Origin: SIG578 sp036311245
GTDB lineage: Bacteria; Bacillota; Clostridia; Oscillospirales; Ruminococcaceae
Assembly (NCBI GenBank): GCA_036311245.1
Contig: JAXJQH010000069.1
Location: 1-9,242 of the forward strand
Reading direction: 5' to 3'
DNA length: 9,242 nucleotides
The translations under genes and the position numbers were made by a program. Below the pieces are notes generated by a model. The model was not told where the DNA came from. It saw nothing but the letters and a program-made list of their open reading frames with translations, and ran no database searches. This document shows, piece after piece, positions 1 to 6,229 of this stretch. Positions within the stretch are counted from its first letter, which is position 1. The number at the start of each line of letters is the position of its first letter.

Positions 1-12
1 ATACTATCTTAT

Positions 13-42
13 ATTATACCGAACTATCTAACCGGTTGTCAA
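13..42 (-). promoter_or_regulatory. Strong sigma-A promoter firing leftward out of the window
   Basis: Read on the minus strand, a perfect TTGACA (42-37) is followed after 18 bases by a perfect TATAAT (18-13). Transcription would start at about base 6, so the gene it serves lies beyond the left edge. The spacer contains the 8-base palindrome AACCGGTT (30-37), which abuts and overlaps the end of the -35 box and could be an operator. The hexamer matches are directly visible; activity is inferred. Confidence 0.6.
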
Positions 43-43
43 C

Positions 44-103
44 TGCAAAAACAGGCCATAGGGAAACGCATATTGACTCACAGCTTATGCAAAAACTTGG
101 CCA
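44..103. repeat. Imperfect direct repeat upstream of the left-edge promoter
   Basis: TGCAAAAAC, then A, then GGCCA at 44-58 is repeated as TGCAAAAAC, then TT, then GGCCA at 88-103. The copies start 44 bases apart, roughly four helical turns. The first copy lies directly upstream of the -35 box of the leftward promoter, so paired activator sites are one possible reading. The second copy runs into the two-hairpin element that begins at about 99. The repeat is seen in the sequence; the function is inferred. Confidence 0.4.
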
Positions 104-150
104 CCTCAAAGAGGGGGCTGGCAAAACCGAAGGTTTTGACTGGGGGATAG
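99..150. repeat. Two-hairpin REP-like intergenic element
   Basis: Two short stem-loops lie side by side. In the first, CCACCTC (101-107) pairs with GAGGGGG (111-117) across an AAA loop with one mismatch. In the second, CAAAACC (122-128) pairs perfectly with GGTTTTG (132-138) across GAA. They are followed by ACTGGGGGATAG (139-150). This layout, a G-rich first hairpin, a variable second hairpin and a closing G-run, resembles short interspersed palindromic repeats I recall from intergenic regions of Clostridia genomes. Only one copy is present here, so repeat status cannot be proved from this window. It has no T-run, so it is not a good intrinsic terminator for the gene ending at 193. Confidence 0.45.
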
Positions 151-192
151 TATATACATTTATATAAAATGTTTTAGAAATTGCTTAAAATT

Positions 193-747
193 TTATTTAG
201 AAAACTCCTCAATAAGTGCGCTGACCTGAGCCTTAAGAGCGTCGGTGTCTCCGTTGTTTAATATAAAACGGTCGGCAATAGAAATAGGGCCGCCTTTTTC
301 GAGCTTTTCAATTTCAGCAAAGTCACGGCTTTCTGCCTCCTCATTGGTTAGAGGGCGAATGGTGCGGGTTGTAAGGCGCTCATAGCGAACTGCTCTGTCG
401 GTGATAATAGCAACAACAGTAATGTCATCGCCAAAATGCTGCTTTAAGCATTTATACTCCGACCAGGAATAAAGGCCATCTAAAATAGTAGGACCTTCCT
501 CGCTGGCTTTCTCAATAGAGGGGAGAAGAAGCTTTGCAAATGCGGCAGGTCCGTGGTCGCGTCTGAGCTCTTCGCGAACAGCTCGCTCGTTTTGCTCGTT
601 TTTTTCAAGACCTCGGTTTGCAAGCTCGTCCATAGTAACCTGACCGAAATAAATGCGGTTCCAGCCCTTTTCAACGAACATATCGCAAACAACAGATTTT
701 CCACTTCCGCACATGCCCACAAGGGCGGCAATTTTGTGATTAGGCAT
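193..747 (-). CDS. P-loop kinase-like protein, dephospho-CoA kinase / UPF0200-related
   Basis: Cytoplasmic P-loop NTPase of 184 residues, probably a small-molecule or nucleotide kinase of the dephospho-CoA kinase-like group. The Walker A motif GMCGSGKS is at residues 11-18. An ILDG segment in mid-protein may be the Walker B or substrate region. A later stretch of Arg-rich segments (TTRTIRP, then ESRD) looks like a kinase lid, and ADRFILNNGD near the C-terminus mirrors the ADxxIxNxG ending of CoaE. The substrate is unknown; it is too divergent to call CoaE itself. I chose the ATG at 747. A TTG six bases upstream (753) is in frame, with GAAAGGGG four bases ahead of it and ten ahead of the ATG. 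The gene lies 47 bases after the short ABC ATPase and on the same strand, so it may be read from the importer promoter. No clear promoter of its own is visible. Confidence 0.75.
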   Translation of the reverse strand: MPNHKIAALVGMCGSGKSVVCDMFVEKGWNRIYFGQVTMDELANRGLEKNEQNERAVREELRRDHGPAAFAKLLLPSIEKASEEGPTILDGLYSWSEYKCLKQHFGDDITVVAIITDRAVRYERLTTRTIRPLTNEEAESRDFAEIEKLEKGGPISIADRFILNNGDTDALKAQVSALIEEFSK

Positions 748-755
748 AATCAAAA

Positions 756-792
756 AGCCCCTTTCATATCCTAATGTTTTTATAGAAAGGCT
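756..792 (-). promoter_or_regulatory. Possible hairpin covering the ribosome binding site of the kinase gene
   Basis: On the minus strand AGCCTTTC (792-785) can pair with GAAAGGGGCT (765-756) if two G residues bulge out, with a 19-base loop and TTTTT right after. The 3' arm contains the only Shine-Dalgarno candidate of the kinase gene. The structure could therefore be a weak terminator after the ABC operon or a fold that hides the ribosome binding site. The stem is AT-rich and has a long loop, so this is tentative. Confidence 0.25.
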
Positions 793-794
793 AT

Positions 795-1361
795 TTATAA
801 AGAAATAACCTCATCTGCAAGCTCTAAATCGCTTTTGTCGTGTGTAACAAGCAGCACCAGATGCTCTTTTGAATAATCCACAGTCATTTTTGTTAGCAGA
901 GCCTTAGTTTTGTCATCAAGACCAACAAAAGGCTCGTCCAGCAACAAAATATCGGGGGATAGGGCAAGAGCTCTTGCAAAAGCAACCCTGCGCTTCATTC
1001 CGCCGCTTAAATTCTCTATTTTTTCATTTTCATTGCCCGCAAGCCCAACAAGCGAAAGCAATTCTCTTGCTAAAACCTCTTTATCGGCGTTTTTTTGCCG
1101 TATAACGCAGGAAACGTTCTCGCAGGCAGTCAGCCAAGGCAAGAGCCTATCCTCTTGAAATAGAAGAGAAATAACGCCGCTTGAAAAGATTTCACCGCTG
1201 TCTGCCTTTTCTAACCCCGAAATCAGGCGAAACAGGGTTGTTTTGCCGCGCCCTGATACGCCGTTAATGCAAACAATGCCTTTTTTAGGAAAATCATAAG
1301 AAAAGTCTTTTAAAATAAGCTTGTCACCAAATGATTTTGAAATACCTTTTAATTTAAGCAT
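795..1361 (-). CDS. ABC transporter ATP-binding protein, short NitT/TauT type
   Basis: Nucleotide-binding subunit that powers the importer formed with the permease and lipoprotein encoded just upstream. All motifs are present and in order: Walker A GVSGRGKT (34-41), Q-loop Gln69 in FQEDRLLPW, signature LSGGMKRR (118-125), Walker B ILLLDEP (138-144), D-loop GLDD and switch His174 in VTHD. The FQEDRLLPW form of the Q-loop is typical of the SsuB/TauB family. At 188 residues it is far shorter than the usual 240-260: it stops soon after the switch histidine and lacks the C-terminal tail seen in the other ATPase of this window (5196-5969). The ATG overlaps the permease stop by one base (TAATG), and AAGGCGGTG sits just upstream, indicating translational coupling. 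The stop is clean and the gene does not look broken. Confidence 0.92.
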   Translation of the reverse strand: MLKLKGISKSFGDKLILKDFSYDFPKKGIVCINGVSGRGKTTLFRLISGLEKADSGEIFSSGVISLLFQEDRLLPWLTACENVSCVIRQKNADKEVLARELLSLVGLAGNENEKIENLSGGMKRRVAFARALALSPDILLLDEPFVGLDDKTKALLTKMTVDYSKEHLVLLVTHDKSDLELADEVISL

Positions 1362-2140
1362 TATTTTGCACCGCCTTTCAGAACATTATCCGAAATGCGC
1401 TTTAAAATAAACATAAAGGATTTTTCGATAAAAATGCTCAGAATTATTATTACTGCAGTCAGTGCAAATAAATCCACAGTTTCAATATACACCTTTGCGT
1501 TATAAATTTCAAGTCCTAATGTGTTTTCGGGCAGCGAAATAACCTCGGCGGCTATTCCCGACTTCCACGCAAAGCCAAGTCCCACCGAGCAGGCAGACAC
1601 AAAATAGGGCATAAGCGAGGAAAGATAAATGAGCCTGATTTTCTTTAAAATGGAAAATTTGTATACCTGCGCCATTTCAAGCAGATTTCGGTCAATATTC
1701 CTAAATCCCTCAGATAGGTTTGTAAAAACAAGAGGAACAACCATTAAAAATGCTATAAAAGAGGGAACACCCTCGCGGCTTAGCCAAAAAAGCGCCAAAA
1801 CTATAAATGATGCGACTGGCGTTGCCCTTACAAGCTTTAAAAGCGGGGAAAATAGGCGGTATAATAATTCAAAGCGCGCTGTGAGCGCAGCGAGCGGCAC
1901 AGAAACCAAAACAGCAAGCAAAAACCCCAGCAGGATATGCCCGATGGAGTTTAAGATACAAAGCCAAAAATTAGTTGTCGCCGCAAGCTGCAGAACTCGC
2001 AGAAATGTTTCAAGCGGGGAAGCAACGATAACGCTGCTTCCCACAACAAGATAAATAATCTGCCAAACTGCTATCCAGAAAACTGCAGCTGCAAGTGTAA
2101 ATCCTATTCTGGAGAGGAGGCTCCTTTTTTTATCCGACAT
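1361..2140 (-). CDS. ABC transporter permease, NitT/TauT/SsuC type
   Basis: Membrane subunit of the second importer, 259 residues. A first membrane helix lies at about 12-33 and another at about 60-86, with further hydrophobic segments to the C-terminus, consistent with the usual six. The cytoplasmic coupling loop of binding-protein-dependent permeases is at about 155-178 (EMAQVYKF through LMPY). WKSGIAAEVI near residue 210 is a recurring segment of this clostridial subfamily. The open frame extends back to 2194, but that would overlap the lipoprotein gene by 65 bases. I chose the ATG at 2140, which overlaps its last 11 bases; the ATG at 2152 is an alternative. Neither has a strong ribosome binding site (only a GATGAG seven bases before 2140), so translation is probably coupled to the upstream gene. 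Its partner ATPase starts in its stop codon. Confidence 0.9.
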   Translation of the reverse strand: MSDKKRSLLSRIGFTLAAAVFWIAVWQIIYLVVGSSVIVASPLETFLRVLQLAATTNFWLCILNSIGHILLGFLLAVLVSVPLAALTARFELLYRLFSPLLKLVRATPVASFIVLALFWLSREGVPSFIAFLMVVPLVFTNLSEGFRNIDRNLLEMAQVYKFSILKKIRLIYLSSLMPYFVSACSVGLGFAWKSGIAAEVISLPENTLGLEIYNAKVYIETVDLFALTAVIIILSIFIEKSFMFILKRISDNVLKGGAK

Positions 2141-3158
2141 AGTAAAACTCATCGTCAGGAAGCTGTCCGCCGATAGAAGCGGGGTTTGCATCAAGCAGAG
2201 TCTTAAGATATGCAGAAACCTTTGATTTCATATCTTCTCCGCGAATAAAGACAATATTGCAGCTGGGAATAGCGCGCGATACAACCTGAGAGGGAAGAAT
2301 TGCAAACTCATCGGAAAGCTCGCCTGTTTTGTCAGGCTTCTCATTTGCATAAAGTGTGGAGTGAGAGTATTCATTGAGGAAGGTCTTAACAGCTTCTTCA
2401 TTCTCTTTTAAGAATTCTTTGCGTACGACGATGCAGCCCATAACAAGCTCGCCGCCATCTGTTTCGGAGATTTTTGCCCACTCATCTGAAAGGTCAAGCG
2501 CAATCTTAACCTTGTCGTTCTGCATCATAACATTTGTAACAAAAGGCTGAGGCAGCATTGCAATTTTAACTTCGCCCGCAATAACTGCTGTTGCAAGCTC
2601 GGAGTGCTCAGATTTATATTCAATCTTAACATCCTCGCCGACCTTAAGTCCGTTCTTTTCTAAAATGTAATTAAGAGCGTACTCAGGTGTGGCTCCCTTT
2701 CCTGTTGCATAAATGGTTTTTCCCTTTAAATCCGAAATTGAGGAAATTTCCACACCGGTTGTAACAATAGAAAGAACACCTAATGTGTTAACCGCGATAA
2801 CGCTGACTCCCTTTTCGGTCTTTTTGTAAAGAGTGGCGGCTAGGTTGGTGGGAACAGCAGCAATGTCAATGTTACCCTTAACAAGTTCGGGAACAACCTG
2901 ATCTGCAGCGGTGAAAACCTCAAACGAATAATCATTAAAGGAGAAATCGTTTTTGTCATCAGACATAAGCTTGAGCATACCCAGAGCAGTAGGTCCTTTA
3001 AGAACAGCAACATTAACGGGCTTTGCTGTTTCCTCAATAAAAGCGGCTGACGATGTGCTTGCGCTATCCTTGTAACCGCTCTTGCAGCCTGCAAGGCTTG
3101 CGGCTATCATCAAGACAGCCATAATAAGAGATACAATTTTTAAAAGTTTAGATTTCAT
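2130..3158 (-). CDS. ABC transporter substrate-binding lipoprotein, NitT/TauT-like
   Basis: Extracellular lipid-anchored receptor of the second importer, 342 residues. A positively charged N-terminus and hydrophobic core lead to the lipobox LAGC with Cys25 as the lipidated residue. The mature part begins with a Ser/Thr/Ala-rich linker, then VAVLKGPTALGMLKLM, a start typical of a Firmicutes subfamily that always travels with SsuBC-like subunits. DIAAVPTNLAATLY and the LKGKTIYATGKGATPEY region match the two-lobed periplasmic-binding fold (NMT1/THI5-like). The substrate is unknown. It aligns poorly by eye with the other binding protein (3324-4331), which has the more usual YAPQYAAIELGFFEDEG opening. 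The start has a near-ideal AAGGAGGA seven to eight bases upstream. It is the first gene of its unit, with a promoter and palindrome just upstream. Confidence 0.92.
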   Translation of the reverse strand: MKSKLLKIVSLIMAVLMIAASLAGCKSGYKDSASTSSAAFIEETAKPVNVAVLKGPTALGMLKLMSDDKNDFSFNDYSFEVFTAADQVVPELVKGNIDIAAVPTNLAATLYKKTEKGVSVIAVNTLGVLSIVTTGVEISSISDLKGKTIYATGKGATPEYALNYILEKNGLKVGEDVKIEYKSEHSELATAVIAGEVKIAMLPQPFVTNVMMQNDKVKIALDLSDEWAKISETDGGELVMGCIVVRKEFLKENEEAVKTFLNEYSHSTLYANEKPDKTGELSDEFAILPSQVVSRAIPSCNIVFIRGEDMKSKVSAYLKTLLDANPASIGGQLPDDEFYYVG

Positions 3159-3192
3159 TTTGTTTTATCCTCCTTGTGTATTCTCTTATACT

Positions 3193-3221
3193 ATTATACC
3201 ATAATAACCCAAATTGTATGT
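3193..3221 (-). promoter_or_regulatory. Promoter of the second importer operon, extended -10 type
   Basis: On the minus strand TGG precedes a perfect TATAAT (3198-3193), giving an extended -10 element (TGnTATAAT). The -35 position (about 3221-3216, ACATAC) is poor, as expected where an extended -10 or an activator compensates. The start would be near 3187, about 28 bases before the ATG at 3158. The terminator of the preceding unit ends upstream of it, so this operon needs its own promoter. Confidence 0.6.
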
Positions 3222-3234
3222 TGGAATTCCAACA
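3219..3234. promoter_or_regulatory. 16-base perfect palindrome at the -35 region, probable operator
   Basis: TGTTGGAATTCCAACA is a perfect 16-base palindrome centred about 39 bases upstream of the predicted transcription start of the second importer operon, overlapping the poor -35 box. A dimeric regulator is the natural reader, either an activator replacing the -35 contact or a repressor. The TTGGAAT half resembles what I recall of CymR (Rrf2-family, cysteine/sulfur control) sites, which would fit sulfonate-type uptake, but this is a weak match from memory. Confidence 0.5.
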
Positions 3235-3286
3235 AAACTTTAAATTTATATGTTTATTTATTAGCTTATCCCAAAATATGTATAAA

Positions 3287-3318
3287 ATAAAACCGCCGCA
3301 AATTTGCGGCGGTTTTAT
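3287..3318 (-). terminator. Intrinsic terminator of the first importer operon
   Basis: A perfect 32-base palindrome: ATAAAACCGCCGCAAA followed directly by its complement. It lies five bases after the stop codon of the binding-protein gene ending at 3324. On the minus strand the GC-rich stem is followed by TTTTATTTTATA, which favours termination of leftward transcripts. It separates the two importer operons. The plus strand also has TTTT after the stem, but no plus-strand gene precedes it. Confidence 0.85.
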
Positions 3319-3323
3319 AGGGC

Positions 3324-4331
3324 TTATTTTGCTGCTTTTTCTGCGAAAGAATTGTCAACAACATCAGAGAAGGATGCTCTCTTTTCGAGCTCGCCTGCCG
3401 AGCTGATAACATCCTGCAGGCGGTTAAATGACTCCTCTGTCATAGCGGGTGTATCGCACCAGGCGTCAATGTCGATGTAGCTTTGAATTGATTTTGTAAG
3501 CAGAGGGAGGTCTGTGTCAGGGAAACTGGGGGCAACAACCTCGGCAATTTCAGCCGCGCTGTGCTCGCGACACCATTTTTGTCCCTTTGCAACTGCGTTT
3601 GCAAAAGCCTGAATAACTTCTGAATTTTTCTCAATGTATGTTTTGCTTGCAAAATAAGCAGTGTAGGGAATTTCCTCGGTTGCCTCTCCAACAGCGGCAA
3701 CAACATAACCCTTGCCCTCGCTCTCGAGCATTGATGCTGTCGGCTCAAATGCAGTAACATAGTCGCCTGTTCCCGAAGTAAATGCGCTTGTCATCATAGC
3801 AAACTGAACGCTGTTATCAAGCACAACGTCCTTTTGGGTGTCAAGGCCGTTAGCTTTAAGGACATATTCAAAGGTCATATAGGGAACGCCTCCCTTTCTG
3901 CCTGGCAGAATATGCGCGCCCTTAAGGTCGGTCCACTTAAAGTTATCGTTCTTTTCTCTGGCAATCAGAAACGAGCCGTCCCGTTGTGTCATCTGAGAAA
4001 AGACCTTAAGATAGTTGTCGCGACCCTCGTTGTAGACATAGATTGCAGCCTCAGGTCCCGCAAATCCGATATCAACCTGACCTGACAGTACCGCTGCAGC
4101 AACCGCATCGGCGCCCTGACCTGTCGAAAGCTCTATCTGTAGTCCCTCGTCCTCAAAGAAACCAAGCTCAATAGCGGCATATTGCGGTGCGTAAAACACC
4201 GAATGAGTAACCTCGCTGAGCGCTATTGTGGTAAAAGAATTGTCTTCCTTTTTGCAAGAACAGAAAGAGAGAGCAGGAATACAGAGCGCGAGAATAAGTG
4301 CCAAAATTCGTTTTGATCCTTTTTTAAGCAT
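3324..4331 (-). CDS. ABC transporter substrate-binding lipoprotein, NMT1/THI5-like
   Basis: Lipid-anchored receptor of the first importer, 335 residues, last gene of its operon. The signal peptide runs to about residue 25. The lipobox is unusual: it reads LSFCSC, so Cys26 (preceded by Ser) is the better lipidation site and Cys24 (preceded by Phe) the poorer. The mature protein opens with HSVFYAPQYAAIELGFFEDEG, the hallmark of NitT/TauT/ThiY-type receptors, followed by VLSGQVDIGFAGPEA, which forms part of the ligand cleft in this fold. Later segments (KGGVPYMTFEYVLKANG) continue the NMT1 pattern. The substrate could be an aliphatic sulfonate, a pyrimidine such as a thiamine precursor, or another small anion; the sequence does not decide. 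The ATG has AAAAGGAGA seven bases upstream. It follows the permease gene after a 68-base gap and is closed by a strong terminator. Confidence 0.92.
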   Translation of the reverse strand: MLKKGSKRILALILALCIPALSFCSCKKEDNSFTTIALSEVTHSVFYAPQYAAIELGFFEDEGLQIELSTGQGADAVAAAVLSGQVDIGFAGPEAAIYVYNEGRDNYLKVFSQMTQRDGSFLIAREKNDNFKWTDLKGAHILPGRKGGVPYMTFEYVLKANGLDTQKDVVLDNSVQFAMMTSAFTSGTGDYVTAFEPTASMLESEGKGYVVAAVGEATEEIPYTAYFASKTYIEKNSEVIQAFANAVAKGQKWCREHSAAEIAEVVAPSFPDTDLPLLTKSIQSYIDIDAWCDTPAMTEESFNRLQDVISSAGELEKRASFSDVVDNSFAEKAAK

Positions 4332-4399
4332 AAAAAGTCTCCTTTTTAGTGGTTTCTGTATATTAAATGCAAAAACAATGAGGTTTGTTACAAAAAAGA

Positions 4400-5215
4400 C
4401 TATTTATGCGTGATATATTTTAATGTCAGCTTTTGCGCTATAACAATAAGCTCGTAAAGCAACGCTGCCGCAGCTGCAAGTATGATAACGCTTGCCATAA
4501 CAAGGTCCATCTTGAAAACCTGCCCGCCGTAAACGATAAGATATCCAAGTCCCGCCTTAGAAACGAGAAATTCACCCGCAATAACGCCGACAAGTGTAAG
4601 ACCGATGTTGATTTTCAGAGAATTAAACAGTGTTTCAATGTTGTAGGGCAAAACGATTTTTGTAAATACCTGAAACCTGTTTGCTCCGAATGTCCTGAGC
4701 ATTTTGATAAGCTCGCTGTCGGTGGAATGAAAACCGCTGAGCATTTCCAAAACCGTTACAATCATTGATATTGCAAGCGCCATAAAAATGATGGCGCGTG
4801 TTCCTGCGCCTGCCCAGATTATAATAACGGGGCCGAGCGCAATTTTAGGGAGACTGTTTAAAACAACGAGATAAGGCTCGCTCACCTTTGAGAGAAAGGG
4901 TGACCACCATAGTAAAACTGCAGCAAGACAGCCTATTACAACTCCAAGAACAAATCCAACAGCGGTTTCAAAAAGAGTTGTTCCTATGTGTAGCAGCAGG
5001 TTGTTTTCCTTGTATTGCGAGAGAACCGATATAATTCTCGATGGCTGGCTTAAAACAAAGCTGTCAATAAGGCCAAACCGTCCGCCTAACTCCCAGGCGG
5101 CAATAAAAGCTACAATAATAAAAATCCTGCATAGCGTAACGGCAGTTTTGTTTCTGCGCTGTGCCTGTAAATATTTTTTTCTTTCATTTGAAGGTTTAGT
5201 ATGATACATGGACAT
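4400..5215 (-). CDS. ABC transporter permease, SsuC/TauC type
   Basis: Membrane subunit of the first importer, 271 residues with the ATG at 5215. A basic N-terminal tail of about 25 residues precedes the first helix (26-44). The segment LNSLPKIALGPVIIIWAG (119-136) is characteristic of SsuC/TauC-type permeases, and the coupling loop that docks on the ATPase is at about 168-190 (ELIKMLRTFGANRFQ through IVLP, with the conserved Gly177 and Pro190). ATG at 5209 and TTG at 5218 are in-frame alternatives. I prefer 5215 because GGAAAGAG lies four bases upstream. The start overlaps the end of the ATPase gene by 20 bases, so the two are translationally coupled. The next gene is its receptor lipoprotein. 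Confidence 0.92.
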   Translation of the reverse strand: MSMYHTKPSNERKKYLQAQRRNKTAVTLCRIFIIVAFIAAWELGGRFGLIDSFVLSQPSRIISVLSQYKENNLLLHIGTTLFETAVGFVLGVVIGCLAAVLLWWSPFLSKVSEPYLVVLNSLPKIALGPVIIIWAGAGTRAIIFMALAISMIVTVLEMLSGFHSTDSELIKMLRTFGANRFQVFTKIVLPYNIETLFNSLKINIGLTLVGVIAGEFLVSKAGLGYLIVYGGQVFKMDLVMASVIILAAAAALLYELIVIAQKLTLKYITHK

Positions 5216-5969
5216 CAAGCTCTTTCCAGATTTGATTGAAATATTCCCCGAACTTTTTGTGATCTCTGCATAGGAGCGGGCTTCGCTCCTTAATATCGAA
5301 TTCGGTATCGAATATTGCCTTTATAACAGCAGGCCTTTTTGATAAAACAATAACCCGATCGCTCATACTGATGCATTCAGGAATATCGTGGGTAACAATA
5401 AGAGCCGTCTGTTTTTCTTTTTTTAGTATTTTGTAAACGTCATCGGTAACGGTGAGCCTGGTCTGATAATCCAGCGCCGAAAAAGCCTCGTCTAATAGCA
5501 GAAGCTTGGGACGGACAGCAAGTGTCCTTATGAGAGCAGCTCTCTGCCTCATTCCGCCCGAAAGCTGTGCGGGATATTTGTCGCGAAAATCCCAAAGTCC
5601 GTAAGCCTTTAAAAGGTTATCTGCATAGGCGAGAGTTTCGTCGTTTATCATTTGTCGAATTTCCAATCCTATAAGAACATTTTTTCGGATGGAGCGCCAG
5701 TCAAGAAGATTATCCTTCTGAAGCATATAGGCAATGTCAGAGCAAACACCGGTAACCTTTTTGCCGGCAAGCTGAATGCTGCCGGAAGAAAGCGGTGTGA
5801 TACCCGCAACAGCCGAAAGCAGGGTGGACTTTCCGCAACCCGAAGGGCCTACAATGCTGATAAATTCCCCCTCGCGAACGCTGAAACTGATATCATGTAC
5901 CGCTTCCACCTCTCCGTTTACTGCCTGATAGCAGATGTTGAGGTTATGTGCTTCAAGAATATTTTTCAT
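5196..5969 (-). CDS. ABC transporter ATP-binding protein, SsuB/TauB type
   Basis: Cytoplasmic ATPase of the first importer, 257 residues, full family length. Visible motifs are an A-loop Tyr14, Walker A GPSGCGKST (41-49), Q-loop Gln84 in MLQKDNLLDW, signature LSGGMRQR (136-143), Walker B LLLLDEAFSALD (156-167) and switch His194 in VTHD. Walker B ends in DEA rather than DEP, a common variant in this group that keeps the catalytic Glu161. The C-terminal 60 residues are the usual tail, absent from the other ATPase in the window. The ATG at 5969 has AAGGAG six bases upstream. It is the first gene of an ATPase-permease-receptor operon transcribed away from rny. The specific substrate cannot be assigned. 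Confidence 0.94.
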   Translation of the reverse strand: MKNILEAHNLNICYQAVNGEVEAVHDISFSVREGEFISIVGPSGCGKSTLLSAVAGITPLSSGSIQLAGKKVTGVCSDIAYMLQKDNLLDWRSIRKNVLIGLEIRQMINDETLAYADNLLKAYGLWDFRDKYPAQLSGGMRQRAALIRTLAVRPKLLLLDEAFSALDYQTRLTVTDDVYKILKKEKQTALIVTHDIPECISMSDRVIVLSKRPAVIKAIFDTEFDIKERSPLLCRDHKKFGEYFNQIWKELDVHVSY

Positions 5970-6012
5970 AAAATGCTCCTTAATATAAAACTAACCCCCT
6001 TAATGCGGGCAG

Positions 6013-6027
6013 GGAACTTAAAGTTCC
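6013..6027. promoter_or_regulatory. Perfect inverted repeat at the start site of the first importer operon
   Basis: GGAACTT, one base, then AAGTTCC: a perfect 7-1-7 inverted repeat just downstream of the leftward -10 box, covering about +1 to +15 of the predicted transcript. That is a classic repressor position. In RNA it could form a 6-bp hairpin at the 5' end, so transcript stabilisation is the alternative. It differs in spacing from the palindrome at 3219-3234, although both contain TGGAA when read on the minus strand. Confidence 0.45.
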
Positions 6028-6033
6028 ATTTAC

Positions 6034-6063
6034 ATTATATTAAACCGAGCGATTTAAAGTGAA
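6034..6063 (-). promoter_or_regulatory. Promoter of the first importer operon
   Basis: On the minus strand a perfect TATAAT (6039-6034) lies 18 bases after TTCACT (6063-6058), which matches four of six -35 positions. The start would be near 6027, leaving a leader of about 58 bases before the ATG at 5969. No TPP or other riboswitch signature is visible in this leader. It is back to back with the rny promoter. Confidence 0.6.
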
Positions 6064-6116
6064 AGGAAAGAGAACCTAAAACATAAATAAAATTTGCCAA
6101 AAGGCGCAAAGGCTTC

Positions 6117-6145
6117 TTGACACAACAACTGAAATGTTATACAAT
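6117..6145 (+). promoter_or_regulatory. Sigma-A promoter of rny
   Basis: A perfect TTGACA (6117-6122) and TACAAT (6140-6145) are separated by 17 bases, the ideal spacing. Transcription would start near 6152, giving a leader of about 78 bases that is strikingly T-rich on the coding strand between 6159 and 6187. Confidence 0.8.
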
Positions 6146-6229
6146 ATACATATACTGTATTTTGTGGTTTTTTTGATTTTTTCAATTTACAGATAAGAAA
6201 ATAAACTTAAAGGAGGTAAACAAAATCTT

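Noticed and set aside
68..90. GCATA...TATGC inverted repeat near the left edge
   Set aside because: Five-base arms with a 13-base loop are expected by chance in AT-rich DNA.
2141..2194. Upstream start for the permease at 2194
   Set aside because: It would overlap the receptor gene by 65 bases and add residues that do not resemble a permease N-terminus.
6013..6027. Possible LexA (SOS) box because of the GAAC...GTTC halves
   Set aside because: The halves are five bases apart rather than four, and an ABC importer is not an expected SOS target.
5970..6033. TPP riboswitch in the leader of the THI5-like importer
   Set aside because: The leader is about 58 bases and has none of the conserved TPP riboswitch segments.
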